A DNA stretch of 64,000 nucleotides from Clonostachys chloroleuca (taxonomy: Eukaryota; Ascomycota; Sordariomycetes; Hypocreales; Bionectriaceae), in assembly GCA_037952775.1 (NCBI GenBank), contig JBANAY010000004.1:4898001-4962000 (forward strand), given 5' to 3'. The notes beneath the pieces were generated by a model. It worked only from the letters and a program-made list of their open reading frames with translations. It did not search any database and had not been told where the DNA came from. Made by a program: the position numbers and the translations under genes. Of the stretch, positions 34,452-46,946 are shown in pieces; the stretch's first letter is position 1; the number at the start of each line of letters is the position of its first letter.

Positions 34452-36458
34452 ATGGAGCACGCAGAACCTCAGACACTACCAGGATTCGATAAAGAAATCA
34501 CGGAGAACGTGGTTGAATATCTCATATTCTACATCGAACCGAATTCTGATGCACGGAAAACACTCCCCCGGTTGGAAACAGTCCGCAAGGCTGCCATACA
34601 GAACTGTCAGAGCCTGACCAAGGACTATCTATGGCAACGGGAGGAGTTCAATCTGGAGCTGAAGAACGAAGGAGGTAAGACTTGCAACCTCGGTTGATTT
34701 TGAAGGGAACTGTACCTTATAAAATCATGATACTTGTGTCAAGATTGCTATGTGGCATGTGGTACTAAAATGCTTTCTCACCCCTGTCCGTGTTTACCTA
34801 GTCGATTCTTTTAACTCACATAAAATCATCTTATAGGCTTAATCTATCTCCGTGGAGCCACCGACTACGGCGATGCCGTGGAAGATGAGTGGTTGATCGT
34901 TTACCTGCTCAGGGAACTCACACGATCCCACCCCAACATCTGGGTCCGGATCTTCGATAGCGATGGCGAATTCCTCCTCGTCGAGGCCGCCAACGTCCTA
35001 CCGAAATGGCTGAGCCCCGAGATCGACCACAACCGAGTCTGGATCCACGACGGCAAGCTCTTCATCATCCCTTTCAAGGAACACTCTCTAGAGATACCCC
35101 GCGCCCTGTCACTACCGCTAGCACTGGACTTTATCAAAACTAAGAAGGACCAGCTCGTTCACTCAGAATTCATCGAATCAGAAGCCTTCTACAGACTTGA
35201 GAAGTACCCAGCCCAAATCTCCCAATCCCTCCACCACTCCCTGGTCACCATCCCACGGAAACTCGCCTACATCATACACAAGATCCCAAAGTCCGTACCG
35301 CCAGCCGTCGAGGCGTTCTACACCCGAGACGCCCTGGCGCTGAAACCAATCCTCTCGCCATCACACACGTTCGTCTTCCCACCCGAGGACTTCGTCACCG
35401 TCAGCGTCAAGTTTAGCAAGGTCCTCTTCGCCCAACTCCGCTCCCAACGCTTCGAACCACCTCCCAGGTGGCAAACCCCGCTCCAAGCTCAGAGAAAGCA
35501 GGACACCGCCACCGAGCAGGACCACTACGCACTGGACAACGGGACGAAACTGACCTGCGGGTTCGAGATCCTCGCCGCCAAGGCCGCCCAGCACCCCAGC
35601 CGAGTCGTGCGCGAGCTCGCCCTTGAGCTCGAGGACCTTGAGGAGGACGGCGACGAGGTCCTCCCGTCAGACGATGACATCAGGGGGTGGCCCGCCTCGG
35701 ACCAGGCCGACTCCGAGACCTGGCTGGACATCAACTACGAGGATTTCGAGAACGAGCTCAGCGGCAAGAGGAAGGGCGAGGCAAAGGGGTCATCCGAAGG
35801 ATTCGGCGACGCAGACGCGCAGGCTAACCTGAGGAAGATTGTCTCCCGGTTCGAGGCATTCCTCAACGATGACCAGGCCGGCGTTGATGGCGTTGAGGTG
35901 GATGAAATGGACGAGGATGATGATGATGACCTCGATAGCGAGGAAGACAGCGACGCCGAGGACAAAGAAGTCAGCTTTGACGAGGAAGAGTTTGCAAAGA
36001 TGATGCGGGAGATGATGGGGTTGCCAGATATTCCCACGCAGAGCGGAACCAAAGTAGGCAAGGCCACAAAGAAATCTGATTTAGTGGAATCCGATGACGA
36101 AGACGAAGAGATCCGCCAGCTTGCGTCAGAGATGGAGGCCGAGCTAAGTAAACATGGCGTGCTGAAGTTGGATCCTCCAAAGGAGAAGCGGGCATGTATC
36201 CAGGACAAAGGGAAGAGCCCGCAAGACGATACCCAGGGTGCGGGCTCGACGAATGCAGAGGAGGATAGTGACGAGGAAATTCAAGTCGATTACAACCTCG
36301 CTAAGAACATCCTGGAGAGCTTCAAGAGCCAGGGAGGAATGTCCGGCCCTACGAGTAACCTTCTCGGTATGATGGGTGTACAACTTCCAAGGGATGAGGA
36401 TGACGAAGCCGATCAAGCAAAGCATAAAGCAGGAAGCTCATCACAGGGGAAGAGATAG
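34452..36458 (+). CDS. SGT1/ecdysoneless (ECD) family protein
   Basis: ECD-family proteins (human ECD, formerly hSGT1) are linked to U5 snRNP assembly and to regulation of transcription. They are unrelated to the HSP90 co-chaperone Sgt1. Two exons: 34452-34674 and 34837-36458, 614 residues, the 162-nt intron splitting a Gly codon. Family blocks: VVEYLIFYIEP near the start, DEWLIVYLLREL, WVRIFDSDGEFLLVEAA, LPKWLSPEIDHNRVWIHDGK and LSLPLALDFI. The C-terminal third is strongly acidic (runs of D and E, about residues 390-430) with lysine-rich spacers, as in other family members. ATG 34452 is the first in frame and gives the conserved MEH...LPGFDKEI start. It converges on the next gene with only 114 bp between stop codons. 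Confidence 0.85.
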
Positions 36459-36572
36459 ACCGGATTCAGAATGTGGTTTATTCCTCGCATTTCAATATTT
36501 TGCACTCCTGAATATTCATTGGTTGATTTTGAACCCAACCGTAAGCCTGCTATTTAAAAAGGGCGAACTATA

Positions 36573-38423
36573 TCAACTCGCTACACCAAACTTTTTGTTC
36601 GTCGTGCCTACAGCATCTGCATCTATCCTAGCTTCACTGATTGCGGTGTTTTCCTGAAGCTTTTCCCCAAAGACAGTTTCATCCTTGATCTTATCAAGTT
36701 CGCTTAGCACAAGGAGCAAGCGTCGGCGAGCCTCCAATTCGGCATCGCCTTGGCGGGTATGGTAATATTGCTTCGCTAAATCGTTCAAAGCATGATAGCA
36801 TTTGTAGAGAAGTAACCTAAGAGGCGCAGATTCTGCGTGTTCAATTATGGAAACGGAAGTGAAGGGATCGTCCTCCGCTATTGGTTGGTGGAGGCCGGCC
36901 ATGAAACTTTCAGGTGCCTTGTCGTTGAAAACGGTTGCGATCAGAGGATCACCGAAAACTAACATGCTCCAGTCACGCAAACCAGTAACCTTGTATTTGT
37001 CTCGAGTTTCTGGGGTAGTCGGTCGGGTGTGAGGCTCAGGGTCTTGGTCTGTTGGGGGGCTATTGGGAGCTTCTGCCTCGCTGGATAGTGTCGAAGAATC
37101 CGAATCCTTAGTGTCTGATTCAACGACCAGTAGGTTTTGCATATCACTGCACGTAATGGCGACCAGAGAAGGTCTCGTTACTTTGTCCAGTAGGGACCTT
37201 AGTTGCTTAAAGTGGCCCCTTATGCGAGAATAGGAGATGTTCACGAAACGATCTTCTAGGTCGCGTAGAACCGACTCGAGCATGAGGTGGAAGGCACCTG
37301 ACCATGACGCAGTTCCAAAAATATAAGGCGAATTTGCTGGAGATCGGACAACAGGCCGCATTGGAAGCACTGACAATGGCCGCATAACAGAAGCAACGTC
37401 ACCAAATCTTCCAGTGGGTGAGACATGGCAAGCTATGCGGCGGAATAGCTGCCCGGCCTGTTGATTGATGGATGCATAGTCATCGTTGTTCGGGGATAGG
37501 GGGAGCGATGAGACGGTATTGCCTGGTCGTGGGCGGCTGAGGCTGAACTCTGGGACTTGGGCCTCAGGGATTGGCAGACTGTACTTGATGAGAGTTGGTA
37601 AGAATCCTGATAGGTATAGCCTCGTGGAGTAAACGTCACTCTCAGGATTTTCTCGAACTTCGTGGTTATTTTTTCCATTATTGGTGTTGGCCCCTTCTCC
37701 ACGGAAAACCCTAGGAGATATAACTGTGTACCAAGCCCAGAGAGCAGCTTCGGACGAGATGGAACAGTATTCAGACCTTAAGGGTTTGGCCCAAGATTTA
37801 TGGGCTGTGGTGAGAAGGATTGGGCTGTCCTCGCCAGCTATGTCAACGAGGTACATCTGTTGAATCCCGCCGTTTGGGGTGACCCGGACTCGGTCAATGG
37901 GGAGGCCGGGCAGAATGTCGCATAATAGCGCGAATGCCTCTTCCTCGTTCGCGTTGGAACACATGGATAAGGGAGGACAGCCTATGTCGTATATGGTCGG
38001 GTTCGGATGACGCTGAGGACTAGTGGGCAATTGCAACAACATTTGAACATGAGTTTGCGTGTTAAGTAGCCAGTGGAGATATTTGCCGTGCTGAGAATGT
38101 GATATCTTGATTTTGAGTCTAGAGCTCCAAACTGTCTGGAATAGAAAAGCGACTGGGCTCAAGTATGGGAGAGCTTGACGCTCTGGAGAAGTCACCGTCT
38201 CAGGATCTGGGAAGAGGGAGTTGTTTATGAATAGAGTCGAATATGGGTTTCGTTGAAGGGTGAAAGGCGTTGTGATAGCGATCTCGTAGGTGTTCTGATC
38301 CGACCGGATACTTTGGAGGAGGAAAAAGAGAGGTATTTGGGGCAAAGGCGAAGAAAATGGGCCCTTGGTGCGAGCTCTGAGGAGAAGGGATATGAGGCGA
38401 TGCGATAATCAAGACGAGGTCAT
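36573..38423 (-). CDS. Putative kinase-like (APH-type) fungal protein with an in-frame stop at codon 5
   Basis: A 590-residue frame ends at 36573. I do not recognise a named gene. SWSGAFHLMLESVLRD followed by VNISYSRIRGHFKQL, and LVFGDPLIATVFND, resemble fungal proteins annotated with an aminoglycoside-phosphotransferase/protein-kinase-like fold, which is a tentative match. The frame lacks a normal start. The first internal ATG comes only after about 80 conserved-looking residues. Upstream, ATG at 38421-38423 is in frame but followed by ACC TCG TCT and then TGA (38409-38411), after which LSHRLISLLLRARTK runs straight into the protein. A single G-to-A change of TGG would explain this. Alternatives are a sequencing error, a non-AUG start or an unseen upstream exon. 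Confidence 0.55.
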
Positions 38424-38912
38424 AAGAGAGACAGCCGTCTGTATGACCAGAATGAATCCCGGCCGTGATTCATTAGACCAGACTGGCGATCCTTTATAGA
38501 CCCAATAGTTGTGTATATAGGTATGCGAACAGAAGTCGAGGGTGAGCGTGGCAACAAGCTGAGATGAGTTCGGCAACCGTCTCGCCTATTGCAATCATGG
38601 AGGTGTGAGATGTATCAGGTGAGCGGCCGGTGACGACTCGCGAGGCGCAGACACAAGTCTAACTCCACGAATAATGAGAGAGTCGTAGGTGTCGATGAAG
38701 GGTGCTGGACGGAAGGAATGTGTCAGGGCAAAGGTTGGCTCCAGTGAAAGTATTTTTCCGTTACAGTGCGAAAGGGATGCGAGTAGACACGAGGTGGTTA
38801 TTTGGCCCGGGCCCGGTGGAGGAGCATGGGATGCAAAAAGGAGGGTGACCAAAGAGTGAGATGGATCGAAGGAGGCAACCAGGTGGAGGACAGGGAAGTT
38901 CACCCACATCCA

Positions 38913-38936
38913 CAAGCAAGCAAGCAAGCAAGCAAG
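38913..38936. repeat. (CAAG)6 microsatellite
   Basis: Six perfect tandem copies of CAAG lie in non-coding DNA. Confidence 0.95.
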
Positions 38937-39112
38937 AGGGTGGATTTGGAGGCAGGCAGGTCTACTCGGCAATTGCCTTGAAAGAGAGGGAGACCAAGTT
39001 CTCGGTAGGTACCAATGGAAGACAAAGCGACAATGATATAAGAGGAAGTGTGAAGAAGGCGAGGTGATGTGCGGCAGCAAGAGAAGTTAAAGCTGCCTAC
39101 TACTTGACTTAC

Positions 39113-39160
39113 ATTACAATCGGATCCAGCATAGCAATCTTTGGTAGCGGGATCAGCCAT
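39113..39160 (-). other. Possible first coding exon of an unknown small gene
   Basis: An ATG at 39160 opens 16 codons (MADPATKDCYAGSDCN) that end exactly at a perfect GTAAGT donor. No downstream exon could be assigned, so this is only a candidate. The two cysteines and the MADPAT start resemble small fungal proteins but match nothing I can name. Confidence 0.2.
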
Positions 39161-41287
39161 GGCCAGGCAAATTAATCCCATCCGCCTCGAGACTTTCTGA
39201 ATAGACGCACGCTAGCCACGTGCCCGAGCAAATCCCACATCATCACAAAACAGCAGAACACAGCACCGCACCGCCCGCACAGCGCATCATACCACGCTGG
39301 GCCTCTCCTACCTCGCTCCCTTGAGACGCTTGGCAGGCATGGAGGGCGTGGAGCGCGTATCGGGCATGGGGGAGCCGGCGGACAAGGCCCACGGAGGTTG
39401 CTGACCACGATATGGATGGTCCGTTCTAGGTAGGTAGGTGCTCGGCATCAGGCCGCTCGTCAAGGTATCGCTACTTGGCGGTAGGGTCTCGGGATAGGTG
39501 GAAAGGAGTGTCGGAGCGATGTGCGATCAAGGTACTGCCTGCACGGGGGCGGAATGGCGAGAAGCGAGCTAGCAGGTGTCATGACATGTTAGTCCGTCGC
39601 CAACTGCTGCAGGCGATTTGGCTGAGGGATTCGTGTCTGTAAGTACTGCACGTATAATTGGTATCCGTCCCGCCTCTACAGACTTGGACGGAAAAAGAGC
39701 CGCCACAAGCGGTGAATCTGTGAAATGGGTCTGGTCTGAAACAAGCGAGGGTCCTCCGTTGTTCTGACCTGGCCAGACTGACACTTGCTGTTACTTGACG
39801 TCTATGGATGTGTGCATACGTCCCGGACTACGGCGTCGGCAGCCAGCCTAGAAGTCTTAAATATCTTCCGGGTAAAACCTCCGGCGGTCCATTGCCCCGA
39901 TCCGGCCGTTGTTTTGGAGGAGACGACGCCCAGATGTTCTACAATGTTCAGAGCCGAGATGCGCTGGCGAAGAGGCACCGCCCACGGGCAACTTGGCGTG
40001 ACGACCATGGAAAGCGAACTGCCTCACCTCATCTCGATCCATCTCCAGCCTCCAACCTCCCCACGCCAGCGCCGCCACGCCAGCGCCCCTCGACCCGGTG
40101 CTCTGGAATTAGCTCTGCCTACTGCTAGACGATGAGGTCGGGCCCGAAAGGTAAGCGACCTGCCCCACCCCCGTATCACTTGCTGCTTGTTCTCTGCTTT
40201 GACTTTACTCCTGCTTCTCTACGTATGTACGGGACATGACCGAAGACGAGGGAGGGACGTCGGGTTAGGGCCAACCTTGGCACGGAATGCTCCTGGGAGC
40301 GAATGATGTCGGCGGACCAAGCGAGAACACCCGGCGGCTGGACCTGATGGCTGCGCTGAGTGGGACTAACGGGCCTGGCCTAGCAGCTGTTGTGAACAAG
40401 GCGAGGGAAAGGTGGCTACGCGGATCGAGGCTGGCGCATCCCGGTGGGAAAATAGAAGAGTAGCGTCGTCTTTAGCTACATAATGCGGCGGCATGTAAGG
40501 TGAGTCCCGTCTGTAGAGACGCAGCTGAGGTGGTGGAGGTGTGAACGAGTGCGGAATCCTTCCGTTTCAGGCCAGCGGATCGCTCCCAGGACAGCGGAAT
40601 GCCTCTCCCAAGGCTCAAGGCCAAGGCCCCAAGGCTCGGGAGGGTTGCATGCATTCAATAACGTTTTTCTCTTTAATACTGCTGCCTATTGCTACCACGC
40701 ACTATGCATGACTATGTCGGTAGGCCATGGCCAATTTCTGAGCTCTGTACACCCGCACCGGACTATCGTCGCGGAAACTCGACATACGCCAATTATAGGC
40801 GGTCCGTAGTGCTTCGCTCTCCATACCATAAGCGTCTGGCCGCTGAACTAGTCTCTCTGTCTGCGAACAAAGGTCCTCTGACCATAGCCACCTAATGTAA
40901 TCAAAGCAGCAGGGAACTAGCTCACTCCCTCTCGCTTGCCCACTGCTTAATCAAATAAAAGTACGACGGACCCAAGCAATTAACATTGGAAGAGTAAGAC
41001 GTGGGCAGGATGCTGTCTAAAATAGGCTGCCTCTGCGCTGGTCGCTACCAGGGCAAGCGAGTCGGGAATTAACTTCATTGGCTGGCTTAAGCGAGAGCCA
41101 GACAAAAGATCGTGACCAGGCAGTTGCAAACTCAGGCAGGGGCCACCATGGGACCGATGCGATGGATGGGGATGGCTCTTGACAACCACCGCCTCTCCTG
41201 CATACTAGGTACCCGACGGACACCCAAATATCATCCTGCTGTATCTTTGAGTCCGTGGCTCGTCTTGTCACATCATTAAGATCTAAT

Positions 41288-41329
41288 CTTTTTCTTTTTC
41301 TTTTTCTTTTTTTTTTTTTTTTTTTTTTT
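41288..41329. repeat. C-interrupted poly(T) tract
   Basis: Three CTTTTT units lead into about 23 consecutive T. It is a pyrimidine tract in intergenic DNA on the 3' side of TAN1. Confidence 0.9.
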
Positions 41330-41917
41330 GAGATATAAGACTTTGCATTTTCAATTTATATCGTTTTCACCCATCTCCTCTCTCACCTCGTTGACAGAAT
41401 CTCCGGCCAACCCACCTGGTGTATAGTAGGTATCCATCAAATTCCATCGAATTTTCCATCCTCGCCCACATTACGTATGCCCCGGCAAGCACCGGCCAAT
41501 CCAGGACTCGCAATAAGCTCAAAATCGAAAATCAAATCCCTTTGCTCCTCCTGATGTGCAGGGGGACCAATCCGCTGACACTCGGCTTGCTTCTCCCGGA
41601 TCAGCCATGGTGACATAGAACTTTATGTCTCACGCAGATATGAAATGTGACCTCATACGTGCAGGCACTTATGACGGGAAACTCCGCAGGTTAACGACAG
41701 TGGATAGGGAGTCGTGCGAGACTTGCGGCCTAAATCATGAACAATAGCTTTGTTCACATGGAGGCCCTCACAGAGCAAGATGGTCAGAAAACAATCCCAG
41801 GTTGGTATAATTCCCGAAGTATTGGGCGGTGCAAGTACGTCCAATCATCTTTCTCCGAGAATTATCAATGCGAAGTACCCGATGTGTAAAGAGAAGCAGG
41901 AAGGATCCTGCAGTTGC

Positions 41918-43211
41918 TCATGAATCCGATTTCTCCTTGGCCTCCTCCTCCTTCGCGGCCAGGTCCTCAAATGCCAGTCGGTAAATCTCGTTAACATTGT
42001 ACCTCTTCAGAGCTTCAAACTCTGGCCCATCCACAACAGACATCCCGCAGAAGCTCTGTGGCACATGCGAGTTAGATCGCTGATAACCGAGTACCAGTGA
42101 GATAACCAGACGTGGGAGGTGCAACATACCTGAAAGACCTCAACGAGCACAGACTTGTCTGGCTTTGACAAGTTCACCTTGTGTTTTGGGTCGACCACCT
42201 GTGCAATCTTTTGAATGATTTCACTGGACTTCATAACCGTATGGCTCCGGACTGACGTGCGGAGCGCGAACTAGGTGTGCATTGTTAGCTGGGAACTGGC
42301 CACCCACACCTGAAGTTATCATATCCTTGCGTACCGTGTATGGCGCGGTGCCATCTCCTGCCTGTGCTTGCCCTTTTTCCTCACTGGGCGGTTGTGCGTC
42401 ACCCTCCCGAGGCGATTCGTCTCTTAGGGTCAAATACGGTGACATGACTGCTCGTGCAACCCGGATGATCCCATTCTCGGATGCCTTATCGGTGTCGGTA
42501 ACCGGTGACAACCTGTTCACATACTTGAGTCTCCTCTGCGTAGGGCTGGAACACGCCCTGGCGTCGCGGCAGATCCTGAGCACCAATTCCTTGGGTTCTA
42601 CCGGCTTCAGCGTCTTCACGAAGAACACGCACTCGATATCAACATGGATCACCGAGAATACATGTCTCGGCTTCGGCGCGGACGACTTCATCTTCTCGAG
42701 GTCCCTCTTGATCTGGTCCTCGATGTCCCCAGACGCATCTTCCCCGTCGTCCGCCGCCTCATCGGGATCCTCCCTCGGCTTGATGCCATACATGGACTCC
42801 CCATACTAGCGTAGACCGATGAGCTTGACATCCAACAGGAAAGTCGTATCAGGAATGGGGGAGTTTCTCCAAGCTTCTCACATACCTCTTCACAGAGTTC
42901 CTGGAATTCCCGCGCTGCCCTCGCCTTCATGCCTCTGGCACATGTGACCCAGATCCCCTCATCGTTGACAGCCAGGACGACACCCCGGTCTACCTTGTCC
43001 GCCATCTTGCTCTGATAGTTCGTCGTAGACCACTTGCCTCCATTTCCACCCTATAGAAGAATCTGTTAGCGGGCTGGCCTCTACGTAGCACGACGGCCGC
43101 CAAGGTGTGTGCCATCACAAAGTGGTAGCTGAGCCCAAGTACCTTGCTTTTCTTGAGGGCCGGGCCCCCATCGCCCTGTCCATGCTTGCGCTTGCCGTTT
43201 TCCTCTCCCAT
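41918..43211 (-). CDS. TAN1: TAN1, THUMP-domain tRNA acetylation factor
   Basis: Tan1 (human THUMPD1) presents tRNA to the acetyltransferase Kre33/NAT10 for N4-acetylcytidine at position 12 of tRNA-Ser and tRNA-Leu. Five exons: 43143-43211, 42886-43050, 42335-42805, 42130-42270 and 41918-42055, all multiples of three, 984 nt and 327 residues. The start MGEENGKRKHGQGDG is basic, and NGGKWSTTNYQSKM opens the conserved core with GIWVTCARGMKARAAREF. The THUMP domain occupies the C-terminal 130 residues: ALRTSVRSHTVMKSSEIIQK, DPKHKVNLSKPDKSVLVEVF and SFCGMSVVDG. It lies downstream of PDC on the same strand. Confidence 0.93.
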
Positions 43212-43672
43212 GGTCGCGTGTATAATATTTTTAAGACCCAATTGTCGCTTTAAAGTAAAGATTTCAACTCAAGCGCGGACTGTCCCCCTGCTTGTCGTCC
43301 ACAACGATTGCCAATTGGCGGATTTGGGAGAAGCGTACAGATGGATAAACAAGGAATTAAATCAATTCAGGTGCATGGTTATTGGACGTGAATGATGGGT
43401 ACTGACTCCTGGCGATGGAAAATGAGCTCGATTCAGACAGATGTAGTGATATGAGAAGGTGAAAATTGAGCTTGGAGCCTTGCGATGTGCATAAAATTAT
43501 GCACGCCACCGCCGCCACATTTTGCCGCACAACTTAATGCATCGCATTTATCTTAGAATGAACAAGATGCAACAAACAATTATTTGAAGCTCAATTGCGA
43601 ACATAATGGCTAATTCTGCCGTGTGCTATAGGATCATCAACGTCGTTTTCATAATAATTTCCCATTCACCCA
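43212..43672. other. Short intergenic region, PDC 3' end to TAN1 start
   Basis: 460 bp on the transcriptional path between two minus-strand genes, AT-rich near 43480-43650. It should hold the PDC terminator and TAN1 promoter. No gene is seen. Confidence 0.5.
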
Positions 43673-45568
43673 TCACTCCGTCTTGGCATTATTCTGCGCG
43701 CTTGCTTCTGCGGTCATAACCAACGCACGTGGAGCATCCTCCTTGGGCATGTACAACTCGACAAACTGAAGAGTCTTGGCAGCATTGAACTCCTCATCGG
43801 TAAGCAGATTGTTCAACTCGTCCTTGGTCTTGATGGTGAAAGTGCGACTTTTACCCCGTCCCCCAAAAACATCTACAACGCCCTTGAAGTCCCAGGCGAC
43901 AATGTCGTTGTATTCAGCCTCCATGCCGTGAATGAACCTCTCGATGGTAAAACCATCATTGCAAATTACAAAGCTAGAGTAAGTATTAGAGGGGCTCAAA
44001 AGAACGTCCTAATATGGATGGAACCACTTACATGATAGGTTTCAAACCATGGCGAAGCATGGTGCTCACTTCCTGGACAGTGAGTTGAAATGACCCGTCA
44101 CCGACGAACAGGATAGTTCGGCGATCTACGCCGGCATCCTTGGCTGCAAGTGCAGCGCCCTGACAGGAGCCAACGGACCATCCGATACTTCCCCAGAGCA
44201 CCTGGCTGAGTGCCGTGACGTCGGGAGGGAACTTGGTGTCCCAGATGCCAAAGTTGGCAGTGCCAGTCTCTGTCACAACAATGTCTCCCTTGTGAAGGAA
44301 CTCTCCCACGCGGGGCCAGAACCATGCCTGGGTAATTGTTGGCGAGTTGTCTAGGTTCTTTTTGACTTCGTTGTTCACAGATGGACTTGGTTGGGCAGAG
44401 AGCTCCTCAGCCTTGATCGTGTTAGTCAACTTTCGCAACACGCCTCTCATCCTGACCCCAGGATAATGAGAGTAGCGAGCAACACAATGATCACTGTGCA
44501 GTTCGATTGAGTTGAGTTGCGATGTTCGGTATGAGAACCCTGCAGTATTGAAATCACTCTATCATCATCGTTCCATCAGTTGTCCATTAATAACACTTTT
44601 CTGAGAGTTGACTCACTTTGAGAGCGCCGATGGAAAGAACGAGGTCAGAAGATTCGACGATATCCTGGACTCCAGGGGGTGGGATCCAACACCTGCATAG
44701 ACGCCGCCATAATTAGGCAGCGTCTCGTTAATTCCACTCTTTCCCATAGGCGTCACGAAGGTGGGAAGGCCGGTCTTCTCGGAGAGTGCAAGAACCTCGT
44801 CGAGGACGCGATGGCGGATTGCGCACGCATCGACAAGAATGACGGGGTGCTTAGCTGCTCGGAGATATTTCAAGACGACATCCACGACATAATCTTCCTT
44901 CTCAGGGTCATTCTCGGGCTCGGAGAGGTCAATCGGTGTTTCCAACCGAGCGCCTTCGATCTCAACATTGACCATATCGGTGGGAAGTGTAATGTACACC
45001 GGCCGCGATCGGATCCAGCACTCGCGCAGAGCATGATCAATCTGGTCCGCAATTTCAGAGGGGCGGTTCAGCTTAGCTACTGCGCATGAGATTTCCGTGT
45101 TCATGTTGGAAAAGATTTCAAAGTTGCCGTTGCCGAGAGTATGATGCAACAGCATGCCATTGCGCTGGGATATGGTCGAAGGGCAGCCGACAATATGGAC
45201 GACAGGAATCATCTCCGAATAAGCACCCGCAACGCCATTGATGGCCGAAAGTTCACCCACGCCAAAAGTGGTGATCAGGGCCGCTATTCCCTTGACGCGG
45301 GCATAACCATCGGCAGCATATGCTATTCGGGAGCGTCAGTACTTGGTACGATAACCCAGGGACAAGTCGAATTGTACGCACCTGCATTCAATTCATTGAC
45401 ACTGCCCACCCACTTCAGCCCGCATTCTGGCAGGTAGTCGAGTGCCACTAGGTTGTAGTCGCCTGGAAGGCCGTGGACGGAACGAACACCCAGCTCATGG
45501 AGACGGCGGTACAGATACTGAACAACTTTGACTGGCTGCTTCAAGCTCTGGACCCTGATATCAGCCAT
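43673..45568 (-). CDS. PDC1: Pyruvate decarboxylase, one apparent frameshift
   Basis: This TPP- and Mg-dependent enzyme converts pyruvate to acetaldehyde and CO2 in fermentation. Four exons: 45382-45568, 44617-45322, 44032-44558 and 43673-43973. The TPP-activating glutamate is in [18 protein letters not shown]. Catalytic HH is in [10 protein letters not shown]. The TPP/Mg motif is [16 protein letters not shown] ending in ICND. The C-terminal [14 protein letters not shown] and [10 protein letters not shown] agree with the family. In exon 2 the frame breaks at the G5 run 44675-44679 (C5 on the coding strand): [11 protein letters not shown] is followed one frame over by [19 protein letters not shown]. 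One added base makes the CDS 1722+ nt fully in phase across all introns, 573 residues, close to yeast Pdc1 (563). The break is therefore probably a homopolymer error. Confidence 0.9.
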
Positions 45569-46946
45569 ATCTCGTGATGTTTACTTAGGGTTGCAATGGT
45601 CGGATAAGTCGGCTTCTGGCTCTGGATGGCTGGAGGGAGGGGAAGGTTGGGTGAGAACAGGTGAAAGAAGGGCGAGGAGGGTGAGGAGGAAAGCTAATTT
45701 ATACCTTACGAATGCATGTGGTACGGTTTCCCTTTTACGTGAAAGTGAAGCGAGCGGGAAGCACAGAAAAGCGGAGGAAGAATGGACAGGGTGCTAGACT
45801 TGGTGTGGTCAAGGAAGGAGGCAAACACGAACGAGCCTTCCTGATGGACGCAACTGGACGCAATCGAGGGACCGGCCCGAAGACAATGGAATCAGTAACC
45901 ACCAGTTCAACCACGATCTAGACAAGACAAAGAGTCAATCATCGTCAGGAGATCAATTAGGCCACCTGCCTCTCTCCATTGCTCTCTCACTTGTCTCTTC
46001 TCAGTCATGTTCGCCTCCAGCCATCGTGCCTCGCAATGCGACGCAAATGGCCCGAGACGGCCGAAGGCTCTGGTGGGGATCAACGAACTATTGGACGATA
46101 CCACGGCTCGTGGTGGCCTGCGACGTCGAAAGAGTGATGTAATCATTGAGTTTTATGATGCCCTGGTCCCAGAATTCCAGACAGATCCATCCCGGACACC
46201 GGGGTGTATCCGTTTATCCATCTATCCCTGGTTGCCTCACCAGATGCCGAGATCGCAGCGAATCACCTCAGTTCTCGGCTCACTTGCCTTTTCCAGCACG
46301 CGACAGAGCTTGAAATGCTGCAACGTGGGATGGCAAAACGGTGGCGTCTCATAAAAACTTGTTCGGAGCCGCATAATCGCATAAGGGTCGCGTCAGGCCA
46401 TAGATAAGGGCCCCCGATGGATGATCTGATCAATTCGCTTAGTCGGAGGGGCACCGCTTCTACCCGATCTGAGCCAACAATCCCGAGTGCTGGTTTCCGC
46501 TTCCGGCTGCTACAATCCCATACCTGAATTGAGCACTCCCACCTATTTCGAGTACTGAAGGAGCATCGGCATGCCCAGTCAGTGATTTGCAAGCTCTTTG
46601 TCATCTAGTTCATTGATTGGTGTGAGTTGGGTATTTTGGTCCCTCTATACTAATAAACAAAAAACGTGGAGTGCCATGATTGACTTGCCCGATGTCCGTC
46701 ACACCAGATGTCGGGCACCCATACATACTCCCAAAAACTACATAGCAAGCCTTATCGTAGGATGAGATTCTTCCTTCTATAGATACATCGTCGTACAATA
46801 ATATACACCATTCTAGCAACGGAACAGAGTGTTTCCTTTTTGGCCTTGTATCGTGAACCAAACCAACGCTCAAACAAATCAACAGGTATTGATACAAAGG
46901 CAGCCCAGCATGAGTGCCGCCGGCTCCCAAGTCCCTCCCCAGCCCC
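45569..46946. other. PDC upstream region / ERV1 3' side
   Basis: 1.4 kb that should contain the PDC promoter and ERV1 terminator. A 115-codon plus-strand frame (46007-46354) has no recognisable domain and I do not call it a gene. Confidence 0.45.

Larger units (their letters stand above)
38424..41917. other. 3.5-kb intergenic region between the kinase-like gene and TAN1
   Basis: No family is recognised. It contains a (CAAG)6 repeat, a T-rich tract, several AGGTAGGT motifs (39003, 39427, 41205) and one attractive minus-strand micro-frame with a perfect donor (39113-39160). The frames of 60-160 codons here are low-complexity and probably not genes. Confidence 0.45.

Noticed and set aside
38409..38411. 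UGA as selenocysteine or regulated readthrough
   Set aside because: Fungi of this group lack the selenocysteine pathway as far as known, and no readthrough context is evident. Kept only as an odd start region.
38913..38936. CRISPR-like repeat
   Set aside because: It is a perfect 4-bp microsatellite without spacers in a eukaryotic genome.
46007..46354. 115-codon plus-strand frame upstream of PDC
   Set aside because: No domain, no conserved motif and no splice structure. It lies where the PDC promoter should be.
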